Shown piece after piece: positions 9,033 through 18,986 of a stretch of 64,000 nt of DNA. Origin of the DNA: Maribacter aestuarii. GTDB taxonomy: Bacteria > Bacteroidota > Bacteroidia > Flavobacteriales > Flavobacteriaceae. The position numbers and the translations under genes were made by a program. The DNA is taken from contig NZ_CP107031.2 of NCBI RefSeq assembly GCF_027474845.2, forward strand, positions 2,060,501 through 2,124,500, in the 5' to 3' direction. Under the pieces are notes generated by a model. The model saw only the letters and a list, made by a program, of their open reading frames with translations, did not search any database and was not told where the DNA came from. Numbering within the stretch: the first letter of the stretch is position 1; every line of letters begins with the position of its first letter.

Positions 9033-10406
9033 ATGTCGGATAAGTTGTTTAGTGATTTCCCTGAGGTTTCCGCCAAAGCTTGGAAACAGCAAATACAGTA
9101 TGATTTGAAAGGTGCGGATTACAACGAAACCTTGGTCTGGGAATCCCCGGAAGGTATTAAAGTGAAACCCTTCTACCATCAAGAGGATATTTCTAAATTA
9201 AATTTACAATCGGTAAATAACAAAGACTGGAAAATAGGTCAAGTTGTTTATGCCGGAAATGCCGCCATGGCCAATGCAAAAGCAAGGGACTTTTTGCAAA
9301 AAGGTGCAGAATGTATTTTATTTCAAATACCCTCGGCAGCTATAAAAATAGAGGAGCTTTTAAAGAACCTTAATTTTGAAAATACACCAATCTATTTTGA
9401 ACTTCATTTTCTATCCGCAGATTATGTAAACGGAATTAAGTCCCATTTAGGAAACGCTGCTTCACCTATTTTTTTAAACATCGATATCATAGGAAATTTG
9501 GCCAGATCAGGGAACTGGTTCGAGGGTTTGGAGAAAGACCATAGTACTTTGACAAGTATCTTGGATATGGATTTGCGAAACACGCTTCAGGTAGATTTGT
9601 CCCTATATCAAAATGCCGGGGCCACTATAACCCAGCAGTTGGCTTATGGACTGGCACATGCCAACGAATACCTGAACCATTTTCAATCAAGACTTGAAAA
9701 TAGTAGTGGGTTCACCATGCACTTTAAGGTAGCTGTAGGAACAAACTATTTTTTTGAAATTGCCAAGTTAAGGGCGTTACGAATTTTATGGAGTACATTG
9801 GCATCCGAGTATGGAATTACTACGGCTTGTCATATAAGTGCGTATCCTACCAAGAGAAACAAGACACTTTACGACTATAATACGAACATGCTGCGTTCAA
9901 CTACTGAGTGTATGTCGGCCATTTTAGGAGGCGCGGATGTTGTGTTCAACTTGCCTTATGACGCCATCTATCACAAGAACAATGAATTTGGTGATCGGAT
10001 TGCTCTAAATCAATTGATACTGTTAAAGGAAGAGAGTCATTTTGATAAAGTGGGAAACCCTGCGGATGGCACCTTTTATATAGAAAGTCTTACTCATCAA
10101 ATTGCAGAAAAAGCATTACAGCTGTTTAAAAATTTGGAAAAACAGGGAGGCTTTTTAAAGCAGTTGAAGGCACACGTGATTCAAAAGCAGATTAATGAGA
10201 GTGCTGCAAAGGAACAGGAGCGGTTTAATACTAAGACTGAAGTGTTGGTAGGAACCAATACATATGTAAATTCTGATGACCGAATGAAGGACAACTTGGA
10301 ACTTTATCCTTTTCTCAAATCGAATACAAGAAAAACACTTATAGCACCAATTTTTGAAAAACGATTGGCTGAAGCTATGGAGCAAAAACGATTGAAGGAT
10401 GAGTAG
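9033..10406 (+). CDS. mutA: Methylmalonyl-CoA mutase, small (beta) subunit
   Basis: A 457-residue subunit lacking the C-terminal cobalamin domain, as expected for the small chain. It shares the TIM-barrel plan of the large subunit: [20 protein letters not shown] at the start, [20 protein letters not shown], and an end region with TNTYVNSDD. The small subunit is catalytically inactive and stabilises the heterodimer. It is shorter than the roughly 600-residue actinobacterial chains but normal for Flavobacteriia. The mutA stop (10404-10406) overlaps the mutB ATG (10399), so the two subunits should be made together in equal amounts. Confidence 0.92.
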   Translation: MSDKLFSDFPEVSAKAWKQQIQYDLKGADYNETLVWESPEGIKVKPFYHQEDISKLNLQSVNNKDWKIGQVVYAGNAAMANAKARDFLQKGAECILFQIPSAAIKIEELLKNLNFENTPIYFELHFLSADYVNGIKSHLGNAASPIFLNIDIIGNLARSGNWFEGLEKDHSTLTSILDMDLRNTLQVDLSLYQNAGATITQQLAYGLAHANEYLNHFQSRLENSSGFTMHFKVAVGTNYFFEIAKLRALRILWSTLASEYGITTACHISAYPTKRNKTLYDYNTNMLRSTTECMSAILGGADVVFNLPYDAIYHKNNEFGDRIALNQLILLKEESHFDKVGNPADGTFYIESLTHQIAEKALQLFKNLEKQGGFLKQLKAHVIQKQINESAAKEQERFNTKTEVLVGTNTYVNSDDRMKDNLELYPFLKSNTRKTLIAPIFEKRLAEAMEQKRLKDE

Positions 10407-12549
10407 AAAAGACCTTCAACATATCACTTTGAAATCAGAAGGCCTAGGGCATCAAGAAGAGCGTCGAACAACGAGCTATGATACAGGCGAGGGCATTTCT
10501 CTAAAACCCTCTTACTCCCCGAAGGATATTGAAGCAGCGGAACATATAAACTTTGCCGCCGGACTTCCACCTTATTTGCGTGGGCCTTATTCCACGATGT
10601 ATGTAAGACGCCCATGGACGATACGACAGTATGCCGGTTTTTCAACGGCAGCCGAAAGTAATGCCTTTTATCGCCGAAATTTAAAGGGAGGTCAAAAAGG
10701 ACTATCGGTTGCATTTGATTTACCCACACATAGAGGGTACGATAGTGACCATGAAAGGGTAGTGGGTGACGTAGGCAAGGCCGGCGTAGCCATAGATTCG
10801 GTAGAGGACATGAAAATTTTGTTCGATGGTATTCCTTTAGACGAAATGTCGGTTTCTATGACCATGAACGGAGCGGTTTTACCCATAATGGCATTCTATA
10901 TTGTAGCGGCCCAAGAACAAGGCGCTTCCTTAAACCAGCTATCAGGTACGATTCAGAACGATATTTTAAAGGAGTTTATGGTGCGGAATACCTATATCTA
11001 TCCACCAGAACCCTCCATGCAAATCGTTTCCGATATTTTTGAGTACACCAGTAAATTCATGCCCAAGTTCAATAGTATCAGTATTTCCGGATATCACATG
11101 CATGAAGCAGGTGCTACAGCGGATATCGAAATGGCGTATACGTTGGCGGACGGATTGGAGTACATTAGAACCGGACTGAAGGCTGGACTTAAAATTGATG
11201 AATTCGCCCCCCGATTATCTTTTTTCTGGGGTATCGGGATGAACCATTTTATGGAAGTCGCCAAAATGCGGGCGGCAAGAATGCTATGGGCAAAAGTGGT
11301 GAAGCAATTTAATCCGAAAAACCCGAAATCCTCAATGCTTCGGACACATTGCCAAACCAGTGGTTGGAGCCTTACGGAGCAGGACCCGTTCAATAATGTA
11401 GCAAGGACTACCATTGAAGCTGCCGCCGCAGTTTTTGGAGGAACCCAAAGCTTGCATACCAATGCTTTGGACGAGGCCATTGCCCTGCCCACAGATTTCT
11501 CGGCAAGGATTGCCCGCGAAACACAATTATTCCTGCAGGAGGAAACCAAAATAACAAAAACGGTCGATCCTTGGGCAGGTAGTTATTATGTAGAACATCT
11601 GACCCACGAACTCGTCCAAAAGGCATGGCAGTTAATGGAAGAAGTAGAGGAATTGGGTGGAATGACAAAAGCCATCGAAGCTGGTATCCCAAAAATGCGT
11701 ATTGAGGAGGCAGCTGCCCGTAAACAAGCGCGTATCGACGGTGTACAAGATGTTATCGTGGGGGTTAACAAGTACCGTTTAGAGACTGAGGATGAGATGT
11801 CCATCTTGGAAGTGGATAACCAAGAGGTGCGTAGGCAACAGTTAAACAGGCTGGCGGAGGTTAAGAATAACCGAAATCAGCAGCGCGTAAATGAGATACT
11901 AGCGCAGTTGACTTCCGCAGCAAAAGCCAAAATCAATTCGAGAGTATCTGAAGATAATTTGCTAGCTTTAGCAGTAACCGCGGCAAAGGAAAGAGCAACT
12001 TTAGGCGAAATTAGTGATGCCCTAGAGGCTGCCTTTGGTCGCCATAAAGCAGAAATTAAATCATTTACGGGAGTGTATTCCAAAGAAATCAAGAATAACG
12101 AAAGCTTTAAAAAAGCGCAAGGGCTAGCAGATAAGTTTGCGGAACGAGATGGTCGTAGACCCCGTATAATGGTCGCTAAAATGGGACAGGACGGTCATGA
12201 CCGCGGAGCCAAAGTAGTTGCTACGGGTTATGCGGATTTAGGATTTGATGTAGACATTGGACCGTTATTCCAGACCCCAAAGGAAGCGGCAAAACAAGCG
12301 GTGGAAAATGATGTGCATATTCTTGGGGTTTCTTCTTTGGCCGGGGGTCATAAAACCTTGGTGCCTCAAGTAATAGAAGAACTTAAGCGCTATGGTCGTG
12401 AGGATATCATGGTTATAGTAGGAGGTGTTATCCCCAAACAGGACTATCAATATTTGTTGGATTCAGGGGCGACAGCTGTTTATGGGCCCGGGACTAAAAT
12501 CAGTGACGCCGCAATAGAGATATTAGAATTATTAATATCGGAAAAATAG
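10399..12549 (+). CDS. mutB: Methylmalonyl-CoA mutase, large (alpha) subunit
   Basis: The catalytic subunit converts (R)-methylmalonyl-CoA to succinyl-CoA with adenosylcobalamin, linking propionyl-CoA to the TCA cycle. At 716 residues it has the full family length. The substrate-binding TIM barrel spans about residues 40-540 ([53 protein letters not shown]). The B12 domain spans about 585-716. The base-off cobalamin motif DGHDRG, with its cobalt-ligand His, occurs in [20 protein letters not shown], followed by GVSSLAGGH and VGGVIP. It overlaps mutA by 8 bases and is followed by a terminator. The MeaB chaperone and the epimerase are not in this window. Confidence 0.97.
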   Translation: MSRKDLQHITLKSEGLGHQEERRTTSYDTGEGISLKPSYSPKDIEAAEHINFAAGLPPYLRGPYSTMYVRRPWTIRQYAGFSTAAESNAFYRRNLKGGQKGLSVAFDLPTHRGYDSDHERVVGDVGKAGVAIDSVEDMKILFDGIPLDEMSVSMTMNGAVLPIMAFYIVAAQEQGASLNQLSGTIQNDILKEFMVRNTYIYPPEPSMQIVSDIFEYTSKFMPKFNSISISGYHMHEAGATADIEMAYTLADGLEYIRTGLKAGLKIDEFAPRLSFFWGIGMNHFMEVAKMRAARMLWAKVVKQFNPKNPKSSMLRTHCQTSGWSLTEQDPFNNVARTTIEAAAAVFGGTQSLHTNALDEAIALPTDFSARIARETQLFLQEETKITKTVDPWAGSYYVEHLTHELVQKAWQLMEEVEELGGMTKAIEAGIPKMRIEEAAARKQARIDGVQDVIVGVNKYRLETEDEMSILEVDNQEVRRQQLNRLAEVKNNRNQQRVNEILAQLTSAAKAKINSRVSEDNLLALAVTAAKERATLGEISDALEAAFGRHKAEIKSFTGVYSKEIKNNESFKKAQGLADKFAERDGRRPRIMVAKMGQDGHDRGAKVVATGYADLGFDVDIGPLFQTPKEAAKQAVENDVHILGVSSLAGGHKTLVPQVIEELKRYGREDIMVIVGGVIPKQDYQYLLDSGATAVYGPGTKISDAAIEILELLISEK

Positions 12550-12567
12550 AAAAGTTGAATTAAAAAA

Positions 12568-12598
12568 GGCCAAACATATATTAGTTTGGCCATTTTTA
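12568..12598. terminator. Bidirectional terminator between mutB and the MFS gene
   Basis: A perfect 8-bp stem GGCCAAAC/GTTTGGCC (12568-12575 and 12584-12591) is flanked by A's on the left and T's on the right. It lies between two convergent genes and can serve both. Confidence 0.85.
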
Positions 12599-12613
12599 TT
12601 GAATAAAGATCGA

Positions 12614-13858
12614 TTAGGCTACTTCCACCTCTACCTCACTTTTTCTATTCTTCATCCAGAAATACAAAATAGTAAAAAGTACAATCAGTATTGCGGGAAA
12701 AATAGTCATTGTTTCTAGTGTTGCTTGTCCAGAGACTAATTCCAGTTCATCCCCAGTTAAACCCTGTGCCGAGGCGTCGGCTCTATCAGAATCAATCCAC
12801 CCACCGATGATGGGTTGGAAAATTGACGATGAGAACATGCCAACGGCACCGACAATGGACATACCCAAGGCACCACTTTTGGGCACTTTGGTGGCTACTA
12901 AACCAATCATATTGGGCCAAAAATAGGCAATACCAAGTGCAAATATAATAGCTGCAACATAGGCCATAGCCCCTGTTTGCGTACTGAACAAGTAAATCCC
13001 GATTGTTGCTAAGATAGCAGAGCCCAGGAGTACTCCAGTCTGGTCGAATTTTTTTACCATATCTCCACCAAAATATCTGGCAACTGCCATTAAACCCGCA
13101 GTTAGCGCCAAAATTAAATAAGGATTTGCACCGCTTTTCGCTAGAATAAGACTAACCCATTGGTTAGGTCCGAATTCAGAAATAGCTGTTAGGGCCATAC
13201 ATATACCAATAAAAATAAATAATGGGGTAATCAAAGCTTTCAAATTGCTACTTAGTGTTGCTGCCTCCTGTACTTTTGCTTTAGGCCAATCCTGTCCATA
13301 AAACAAATAGGCATAAATTAGAGCAGGAATTAAAAGTAACCATACTTGATCTTGCCCTAATATTCCAAAATAAGTCATTAAACCTGAAAGCAAACTTCCT
13401 ACAGCTATACCGCCTGGAAACCACATATGAAAACGATTCAGCATCTTACTCATTCTTGTCCCTTTGTATGCATCAGCAATCATCGGATTACAAGCTGCTT
13501 CTGTACAGCCATTACCTAACCCTATTAGTAGATTTGCTATCAATAAACCCATATAACTACCTGAGAAAATCAATAACAATATACCTACAGCATGAGCGAA
13601 AAAAGCAAATTGCATAATGGCTTTACCACCTACCTTATGGTAAATGAGGCCACCAATAACCATAGAAATGGGAAAACCTAGGAACCACATAGATGTAATT
13701 AATCCCGCCTGACTTGCGGTTAATTCCAATTCAGTTTTCAATTGATCCAAAATTCCAGCTGCAATAGCGAAGGAGAAAGCGGTGGTTATCAATGCAAAAC
13801 AGCTACCGTAAAATAGTCTGTTGGCATTTACATTTGGGCTAGTCGTTGAACTTTCCAT
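12614..13858 (-). CDS. MFS transporter
   Basis: A 414-residue inner-membrane carrier with about 12 hydrophobic helices. The major facilitator pattern is visible: an N-terminal half with FGYP-like GFPISMVIGGLIYHKVGGKA between helices 2 and 3, a central cytosolic loop around GQDWPKAKVQEAATLSSN, and a second half ending in a basic KNRKSEVEVEVA tail. Its closest look is to sugar/nucleoside-type MFS carriers (FucP-like), but the substrate cannot be read from sequence. It follows the FMN hydroxy-acid oxidase on the same strand after a 140-base gap, so it may import the oxidase's substrate or be separately expressed. Confidence 0.85.
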   Translation of the reverse strand: MESSTTSPNVNANRLFYGSCFALITTAFSFAIAAGILDQLKTELELTASQAGLITSMWFLGFPISMVIGGLIYHKVGGKAIMQFAFFAHAVGILLLIFSGSYMGLLIANLLIGLGNGCTEAACNPMIADAYKGTRMSKMLNRFHMWFPGGIAVGSLLSGLMTYFGILGQDQVWLLLIPALIYAYLFYGQDWPKAKVQEAATLSSNLKALITPLFIFIGICMALTAISEFGPNQWVSLILAKSGANPYLILALTAGLMAVARYFGGDMVKKFDQTGVLLGSAILATIGIYLFSTQTGAMAYVAAIIFALGIAYFWPNMIGLVATKVPKSGALGMSIVGAVGMFSSSIFQPIIGGWIDSDRADASAQGLTGDELELVSGQATLETMTIFPAILIVLFTILYFWMKNRKSEVEVEVA

Positions 13859-13998
13859 AAATTATTGGGTTTATTTATTGCTTTGGTTAACACGCTAATC
13901 TACTAAAAATGAAATTATTTTACTTATTTTTTATCGAAATCATATTGCTTCGTATAATTAATTGTTGAATTCTAAGCTTTTAGTGTTCTTCTAAAAGG

Positions 13999-15156
13999 TT
14001 AAGACTGCCTTGGAAGCAGGTGTTTAGGTAGATCTTCCACCCGTTCGCAGCACAACTGGTCCATGACCTGTTTAAACTGTCTCTTAAGGATGGCAATAGT
14101 ATGTTCCCCTCCCTCATTTCCCAATGCGGCAGCACCGTAGGTAAATGCCCTACCCATAAAGGTGAATTTAGCTCCACTCGCGATTGCTCTGGCAATATCC
14201 GGACCTGAACGTAGTCCGCTATCCATCATGATTTCTATTTTGTCGGCATAATTGGCCACTATCCCTTCTAGGGAATGTATGGTGGATTGCGCGGCATCCA
14301 ATTGTCTGCCACCGTGATTTGAAACGATGATGCCATCAAAACCCAAGCGTATGGCATCGGCCGTATCCTGTGGTGATGCCACCCCCTTCAGTACTAATTT
14401 CCCTTTCCATTTATCCCGAATAGGTTTTATTATTTCCTCGTTTAACCTGCCTGAAAAAGTCTTATCCATAAACTGTCCCAGTTGTTTTAGGTTTAACCCC
14501 TCTGGGGTATAGGGCTTCAAATTTTCGAAAGTGGGTTGACCGTATTTCAACGTGTTGTAGGCCCAAGTGGGTTTTCCAAGGATTTGAAGAATATTCTTAG
14601 CCGACATTTTTGGTGGAAGGGCAAGGCCATTACGAATATCACGGGGTCTATAACCAAAGGTCGGGACATCGCATAATAAGACCAAAACAGGGCATCCGGC
14701 TGCTTCCGCCCTGTCCAATAGATCGTTTCTTATTGCATCCTCTACCGGATTGTATAATTGAAACCAAGCCCTTCCTTCGGTCAGTTCGCTGGCTCTTTCA
14801 ATATCCATGGTGGCCACGGTGCTTAAAATAAATGGTATGTTGTGGGCATGTGCGGCCTTTGCCAGGATTTCGGGCGAATTGGGCCAAATCAAACCTCTCA
14901 AACCAACGGGCGCAATTCCAAAAGGCGCATCAAACTCCATTCCCAGTACCTTGGTCTTTGTAGAACTGTTCCCATAATTATTTAGATATCTAGGTTGTAA
15001 TTGTATCTCTCTTATTTCTGAAGTATTCCGAGCCAGACTTACATCTTCGTTACACCCTCCATCCAAATACTCGAATGCAAAAGCGGGCACCCTTTTTTTT
15101 GCCAGCTTTCTTAGGTCATCTATGGATGGATACTTGGTATTGATAGTAGAACTCAT
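13999..15156 (-). CDS. FMN-dependent alpha-hydroxy-acid oxidizing protein (L-lactate dehydrogenase type)
   Basis: A 385-residue (beta/alpha)8 flavoenzyme of the LldD/glycolate oxidase family that oxidises L-2-hydroxy acids to 2-keto acids. Visible family marks are FEYLDGGCNEDVSLARN near the start, PVGLRGLIWP, the catalytic-His motif VSNHGGRQLD, and the FMN-phosphate segment DSGLRSGPDIARAIASGAKF followed by GRAFTYG. The length is normal. The substrate could be lactate, glycolate or another hydroxy acid; the neighbouring symporter/epimerase region suggests a carbohydrate-derived acid, but that is only context. It is divergent from the RidA-like gene and followed by the MFS carrier. Intergenic 13859-13998 shows no clear signal. 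Confidence 0.9.
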   Translation of the reverse strand: MSSTINTKYPSIDDLRKLAKKRVPAFAFEYLDGGCNEDVSLARNTSEIREIQLQPRYLNNYGNSSTKTKVLGMEFDAPFGIAPVGLRGLIWPNSPEILAKAAHAHNIPFILSTVATMDIERASELTEGRAWFQLYNPVEDAIRNDLLDRAEAAGCPVLVLLCDVPTFGYRPRDIRNGLALPPKMSAKNILQILGKPTWAYNTLKYGQPTFENLKPYTPEGLNLKQLGQFMDKTFSGRLNEEIIKPIRDKWKGKLVLKGVASPQDTADAIRLGFDGIIVSNHGGRQLDAAQSTIHSLEGIVANYADKIEIMMDSGLRSGPDIARAIASGAKFTFMGRAFTYGAAALGNEGGEHTIAILKRQFKQVMDQLCCERVEDLPKHLLPRQS

Positions 15157-15288
15157 GAAATTTCAGCGGTTAGAAGATTTTTAAATATACGACATACGGA
15201 TTTCTGGACTATGTAAATTAATAAAAGCGTCATATCTTCATACATAATATGAATGCTTTAAGTTTGACTAATATAAATAAAGTATAGC

Positions 15289-15867
15289 ATGAAATTATAT
15301 TCAATAGTGTTACTTACGTTTCTTATAGTATCCTGTAACCCTGTATCCAATACTGAGGATAAAAAAATGGGAGAGTCCGCCCAGGGCTCCGTTATCCCAA
15401 AGGGTTATGATCCAGAGGCGAACCTTGCAAAGTTAGATGTGGAGTTTCGAGATCAGGGCACTCCAGTTGCCAATTATGTACATGGCGTACAAACTGGCAA
15501 TTTGATTTTTTTGGCGGGGAAAGGTCCCAAACAAGCCAATGGAGAGAATATTATAGGTAAGTTAGGGGTTGAGTTGACGGTGGAGGAGGGGTACGCCGCC
15601 GCACGTGAAGTTGGAATAAATCAATTATCGGTACTCAAAGACATGCTTGGGAACCTCAACCGCGTTAAACGCATTATAAAAGTAAAGGGAATGGTAAATG
15701 CCGCTCCCGATTTTACTGACCAATCCAAAGTTATCAATGGCTATTCCGACTTAATGGTAGCGGTTTTTGGTGAAAATGGTAAGCATGCACGCGCTGCCGT
15801 TGGTATGGGCTCTTTACCCGGGAACATGGCCGTTGAGGTAGAAATGATCGTGGAGGTTTGGGAATAA
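15289..15867 (+). CDS. RidA family lipoprotein
   Basis: A 192-residue protein with a lipoprotein signal (LIVSC, Cys at residue 16), then a YjgF/YER057c/UK114 domain from about residue 50 to the end: GNLIFLAGKGPKQANGENII, VNQLSVLKDMLGNLNRVKRI, MGSLPGNMAVEVEMIVEVWE. Classical RidA is cytosolic and clears reactive enamine/imine intermediates using a conserved Arg. Here the expected Arg segment reads GKHARAAVGMGSLPGN, so an Arg is present. Export to the envelope as a lipoprotein is unusual compared with the housekeeping paralogue and points to a different substrate. It is convergent with the FAD oxidoreductase (10-base gap). Confidence 0.85.
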   Translation: MKLYSIVLLTFLIVSCNPVSNTEDKKMGESAQGSVIPKGYDPEANLAKLDVEFRDQGTPVANYVHGVQTGNLIFLAGKGPKQANGENIIGKLGVELTVEEGYAAAREVGINQLSVLKDMLGNLNRVKRIIKVKGMVNAAPDFTDQSKVINGYSDLMVAVFGENGKHARAAVGMGSLPGNMAVEVEMIVEVWE

Positions 15868-15877
15868 TGACAGGACG

Positions 15878-17719
15878 CTAATTTGAAATAATATTACCTT
15901 GCCAGTCAATTTCTTTGTCGAACGGATTCAATAATCTGTCGGTTATAATACTGATAGTTCGTCGGTTTAATTTGGTGTTCCCGTCTGCAGATTGCTTAAT
16001 GCCCCAAGACTCCCAATTTTCAAGTAAGCTTTGTTCTTGATAGTTGGGATTCAATGTTTTCATAATTTCTATAACAAATTTTAGTGTTACCCCTTTTCCT
16101 GATGCAGGTAAATTTTCCAATTGAGAAAAGTATGGGAGGAGACCATTTTTCCATTCGTATTCGGATACGATTTGCTCTGGATAAAACCAAGTTTGATTTG
16201 CCCATTTAAAGGGGATGCCAGTTCCTTTTAGAATTCCGCTAGCGCCAATACGCTGCATTGCTGCAAAAGCTACATCCTCTATTTTGACATCTATAAAGGG
16301 CATCAGGTAAGCATTGTATTCCAGTAGCGTATTCTGGACTTTTCTAATGGATATCTCTGAAGGCTTTTTATTCTCGGAAATAGCTATGGCCGCCAAAGCA
16401 CCAGCGGCCTGACCAATTCCTAGTACTACGGGTTGTAATCGTGTAGCTCCATTAACGATATTGGAAACACTGATATTCTTTTCAGCAACAAGGAAGTTAT
16501 CTACGTTTTCTGGAACCAAACTACCTATGGGAATATTATAGCTAGGGATCTTTATATTTATAAAATCGATTTCAGGTGCTTCCGGATTCTTATCATGATG
16601 ATGATCTATAGGGTAATCCCCTACGGCAATGCCCGTTCTATAGAGGTTGAAATCATAGGGATGTTCTAAATGATCCACCGTTAAGAAGACCTTCCCTTTT
16701 ATCCTCCTTGCCTCTCGGTCATAGGGAATCATAGGAAAGTTGTCGCCTGTAGGAAATTCTTCAGCCACTCTTAAGTTTTTGAAACCTAGTTCATTTTGGA
16801 TATAGTAAACAAAACCTTGGGTAAAATCCTTGGCTTCTTTTAATTTGTTTTGCCGGTCATCAGTGGTAAGTTCTGGCCAGTTCAAATAAAAATCATTCCC
16901 ACAATTGGGCCAATTTATCATGTATTTATTGTTTGGAAGTTTACCGTAGTTCAGCATTTGTTCACAACTGGAAACGCCACCGAACATTTCACCACTTTCT
17001 CGGTTGCAAGCACATTCATATGCTTGAGGATTGTAATCGTTCGGCTTTTTTACTAATCCTTTTTTTTCTGGAGTATCGCCTTTATCCTCTAAAATAAGCA
17101 CATAAGTCAGGTCTTGGACAATTTGGTTTGCACTATCGGGCGCTTCATTTTCTCCAGTATCTGATTTTGCATCCATACCCAACCTGAAATCCGCCCCTAC
17201 TAAGGGGAGCAATTCACCAATTTCAGTAGCATCGATAAGAATTTTAGCAGTTGTAACATACGTTTTGCCTTTCTGCTGGTAACTAACCGACCAGCCGTCG
17301 TCTAGCTTTTCAATACTTGTGTACTTGGCGTTAAAGGCAATGGTCAAATTTGGAAATTCGGTCATTTTCTGCAATATTTTGTTTCCTTTGGAAGGCTCAA
17401 ATAGCGTATGACTTACCCAGCCCGTTGCCAAGGCTTCTGCTCCGCCATAATGGTCACGGAGCTTTTGTCTAAACTCGCCCCAAATTCCCGATGGCAGTTG
17501 GTGATTACCATCAATTGCCGATACACCTGCCGACGTCAACATTCCGCCTAACCATGGAGTGGCTTCTATTATTTGAACTTTAGCCCCCATTTTAGCTGCT
17601 TGTATACCCGCAGATGTGCCGCCTGCACCGCCGCCGATGATTACAATATCAATTTGATTTTGCGCAACGCCTAAAGTCGAGAATAAAAGAGTAATTAAAA
17701 CCAGATGTATTGTTTTCAT
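15878..17719 (-). CDS. Secreted FAD-dependent oxidoreductase (PF12831 type)
   Basis: About 613 residues starting at ATG 17719. That start gives a clean signal peptide (MKTIHLVLITLLFSTLGVAQ) and overlaps the stop of the upstream epimerase as ATGA; a longer frame to 17788 lies wholly inside that gene and is rejected. The dinucleotide-binding motif VIIGGGAGGTSAGIQAAKMG follows directly, then ATPWLGGMLTSAGVSAIDGN. A later FAD-contact region is GATRLQPVVLGIGQAAGALA. Relatives are often labelled xanthan lyase or FAD_oxidored in Bacteroidota; the reaction is unknown. The signal peptide suggests oxidation of a sugar or polyol in the periplasm. It is the last gene of the symporter-DUF4434-epimerase operon. 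Confidence 0.85.
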   Translation of the reverse strand: MKTIHLVLITLLFSTLGVAQNQIDIVIIGGGAGGTSAGIQAAKMGAKVQIIEATPWLGGMLTSAGVSAIDGNHQLPSGIWGEFRQKLRDHYGGAEALATGWVSHTLFEPSKGNKILQKMTEFPNLTIAFNAKYTSIEKLDDGWSVSYQQKGKTYVTTAKILIDATEIGELLPLVGADFRLGMDAKSDTGENEAPDSANQIVQDLTYVLILEDKGDTPEKKGLVKKPNDYNPQAYECACNRESGEMFGGVSSCEQMLNYGKLPNNKYMINWPNCGNDFYLNWPELTTDDRQNKLKEAKDFTQGFVYYIQNELGFKNLRVAEEFPTGDNFPMIPYDREARRIKGKVFLTVDHLEHPYDFNLYRTGIAVGDYPIDHHHDKNPEAPEIDFINIKIPSYNIPIGSLVPENVDNFLVAEKNISVSNIVNGATRLQPVVLGIGQAAGALAAIAISENKKPSEISIRKVQNTLLEYNAYLMPFIDVKIEDVAFAAMQRIGASGILKGTGIPFKWANQTWFYPEQIVSEYEWKNGLLPYFSQLENLPASGKGVTLKFVIEIMKTLNPNYQEQSLLENWESWGIKQSADGNTKLNRRTISIITDRLLNPFDKEIDWQGNIISN

Positions 17720-18879
17720 ATAGCTGTATTCTTCAAAGTTTTCCAAACTTCCAATAAGGCTCTTGGAACGTGAAAACACCCTTTCCATTTTCCGCCCTTA
17801 AGGTCTAGCAACACTTTCCCTTCCCTATTCAGATAGCCAAACCATTCACCTCCATTTTTAGTATCTCTAAAATGTTCCCAAGTATAGTCATGAACTTTCT
17901 TAAACCAGTTGGCTGCCTTCGGGTTTTGGTTATAGGCATACGTTTTTGCGAGCGCTACCAGTGTTTCCAAGTGTACCCACCATAGTTTCTGGTCGTGTTC
18001 CAACTGTTGGGTCGGGTAACCCTTTACGTCCATAAAATAAAAAATACCTCCGTGCTCATCGTCCCAACCGTGTTCTAATTGCTGAAACATGATTTTTTCC
18101 GCTTTTTCAATTAATGCTTTGTCATTTTTACGAATTCCAAGGTTCATAACAAACCACATGGCTTCAATGGCGTGCCCCGGATTTAAGAGACGACCCTCGA
18201 AACAATCTATGAACTCCCCCATATCCGAAACGTTTTCAAGAACTAAACCGCTCGTTTCATCATAGAAGGTATTCATGACCAAATCAATTACAGAATCGGT
18301 GATTTCTGTGACGCTATCAGAGCCTAATAGTGGTTCTAGCTCTAAAGACAGATTGCACAAAATCATGGGTAAGGCAAAATTCTGAAGATTGCGAGTGCCA
18401 GGGACAGCTTTATTGTAATTGCCTTTTGGATTGTGCTGTCTCTTTAGAATATTTGCAAAGGTGTTCGTTGAAATTTTCTTATACCGCTCTTCAGGTGCAA
18501 TTTCATACAATTTTCCAAATGCCATTGCTGCAAAACAATCGGAAAAGATATTATAGGGTTGGACCAAAGGCCGACCGCTTTGATTTAAGGAAAAATACCA
18601 ATTACCCTTTTGGTCCCGACCGTGCTTTTCAAGAAAATCAGCTCCAGAGACGGCCATTTCTTTCCAAGATTCCTTTTTTTGAACGGACTTGTATAAAGTC
18701 GAAAACATCCAAACTTGCCTTGCTTGTAACCAAATAAATTTATCCGTATCGTACACTTCCCCATTTTGGGTAAGGCAAGTAAAGAATCCTCCACAATCCT
18801 TGTCCAACGAATATTTTTCCCAGAAGGGGATGACCTCGTTTAAAAGCTCGTCCTTGTAAATTTCTGCGTATGCGTTCAA
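17716..18879 (-). CDS. AGE family epimerase/isomerase (N-acylglucosamine 2-epimerase fold)
   Basis: A 387-residue cytosolic (alpha/alpha)6-barrel enzyme. The conserved His residues of the family appear in LLNPGHAIEAMWFVMNLG, QQLEHDQKLWWVHLETLVAL and KGCFHVPRALLEVWK, and the WLQARQVWMFSTLY segment near residue 50 is typical. Family members interconvert N-acetylglucosamine/N-acetylmannosamine, glucose/mannose, cellobiose or sulfoquinovose; the sequence does not say which. The start is a TTG, because a TAA lies four codons upstream and no ATG fits. Its stop overlaps the start of the FAD oxidoreductase, suggesting coupled translation. Length is normal. Confidence 0.88.
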   Translation of the reverse strand: MNAYAEIYKDELLNEVIPFWEKYSLDKDCGGFFTCLTQNGEVYDTDKFIWLQARQVWMFSTLYKSVQKKESWKEMAVSGADFLEKHGRDQKGNWYFSLNQSGRPLVQPYNIFSDCFAAMAFGKLYEIAPEERYKKISTNTFANILKRQHNPKGNYNKAVPGTRNLQNFALPMILCNLSLELEPLLGSDSVTEITDSVIDLVMNTFYDETSGLVLENVSDMGEFIDCFEGRLLNPGHAIEAMWFVMNLGIRKNDKALIEKAEKIMFQQLEHGWDDEHGGIFYFMDVKGYPTQQLEHDQKLWWVHLETLVALAKTYAYNQNPKAANWFKKVHDYTWEHFRDTKNGGEWFGYLNREGKVLLDLKGGKWKGCFHVPRALLEVWKTLKNTAI

Positions 18880-18986
18880 AATGTATCTTTATGTTATAAA
18901 AGGTTTTCCAGTCTTTGGTTATATCCCTGGCGTTATTTCTTCCTCTCGTTCCTAAACAGAGCCAAGACGGTAGCGATTCCTTTTAG

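Noticed and set aside
17720..17788. Longer N-terminus of the FAD oxidoreductase
   Set aside because: The extra 23 residues lie inside the epimerase gene and precede a perfect signal peptide starting at 17719.
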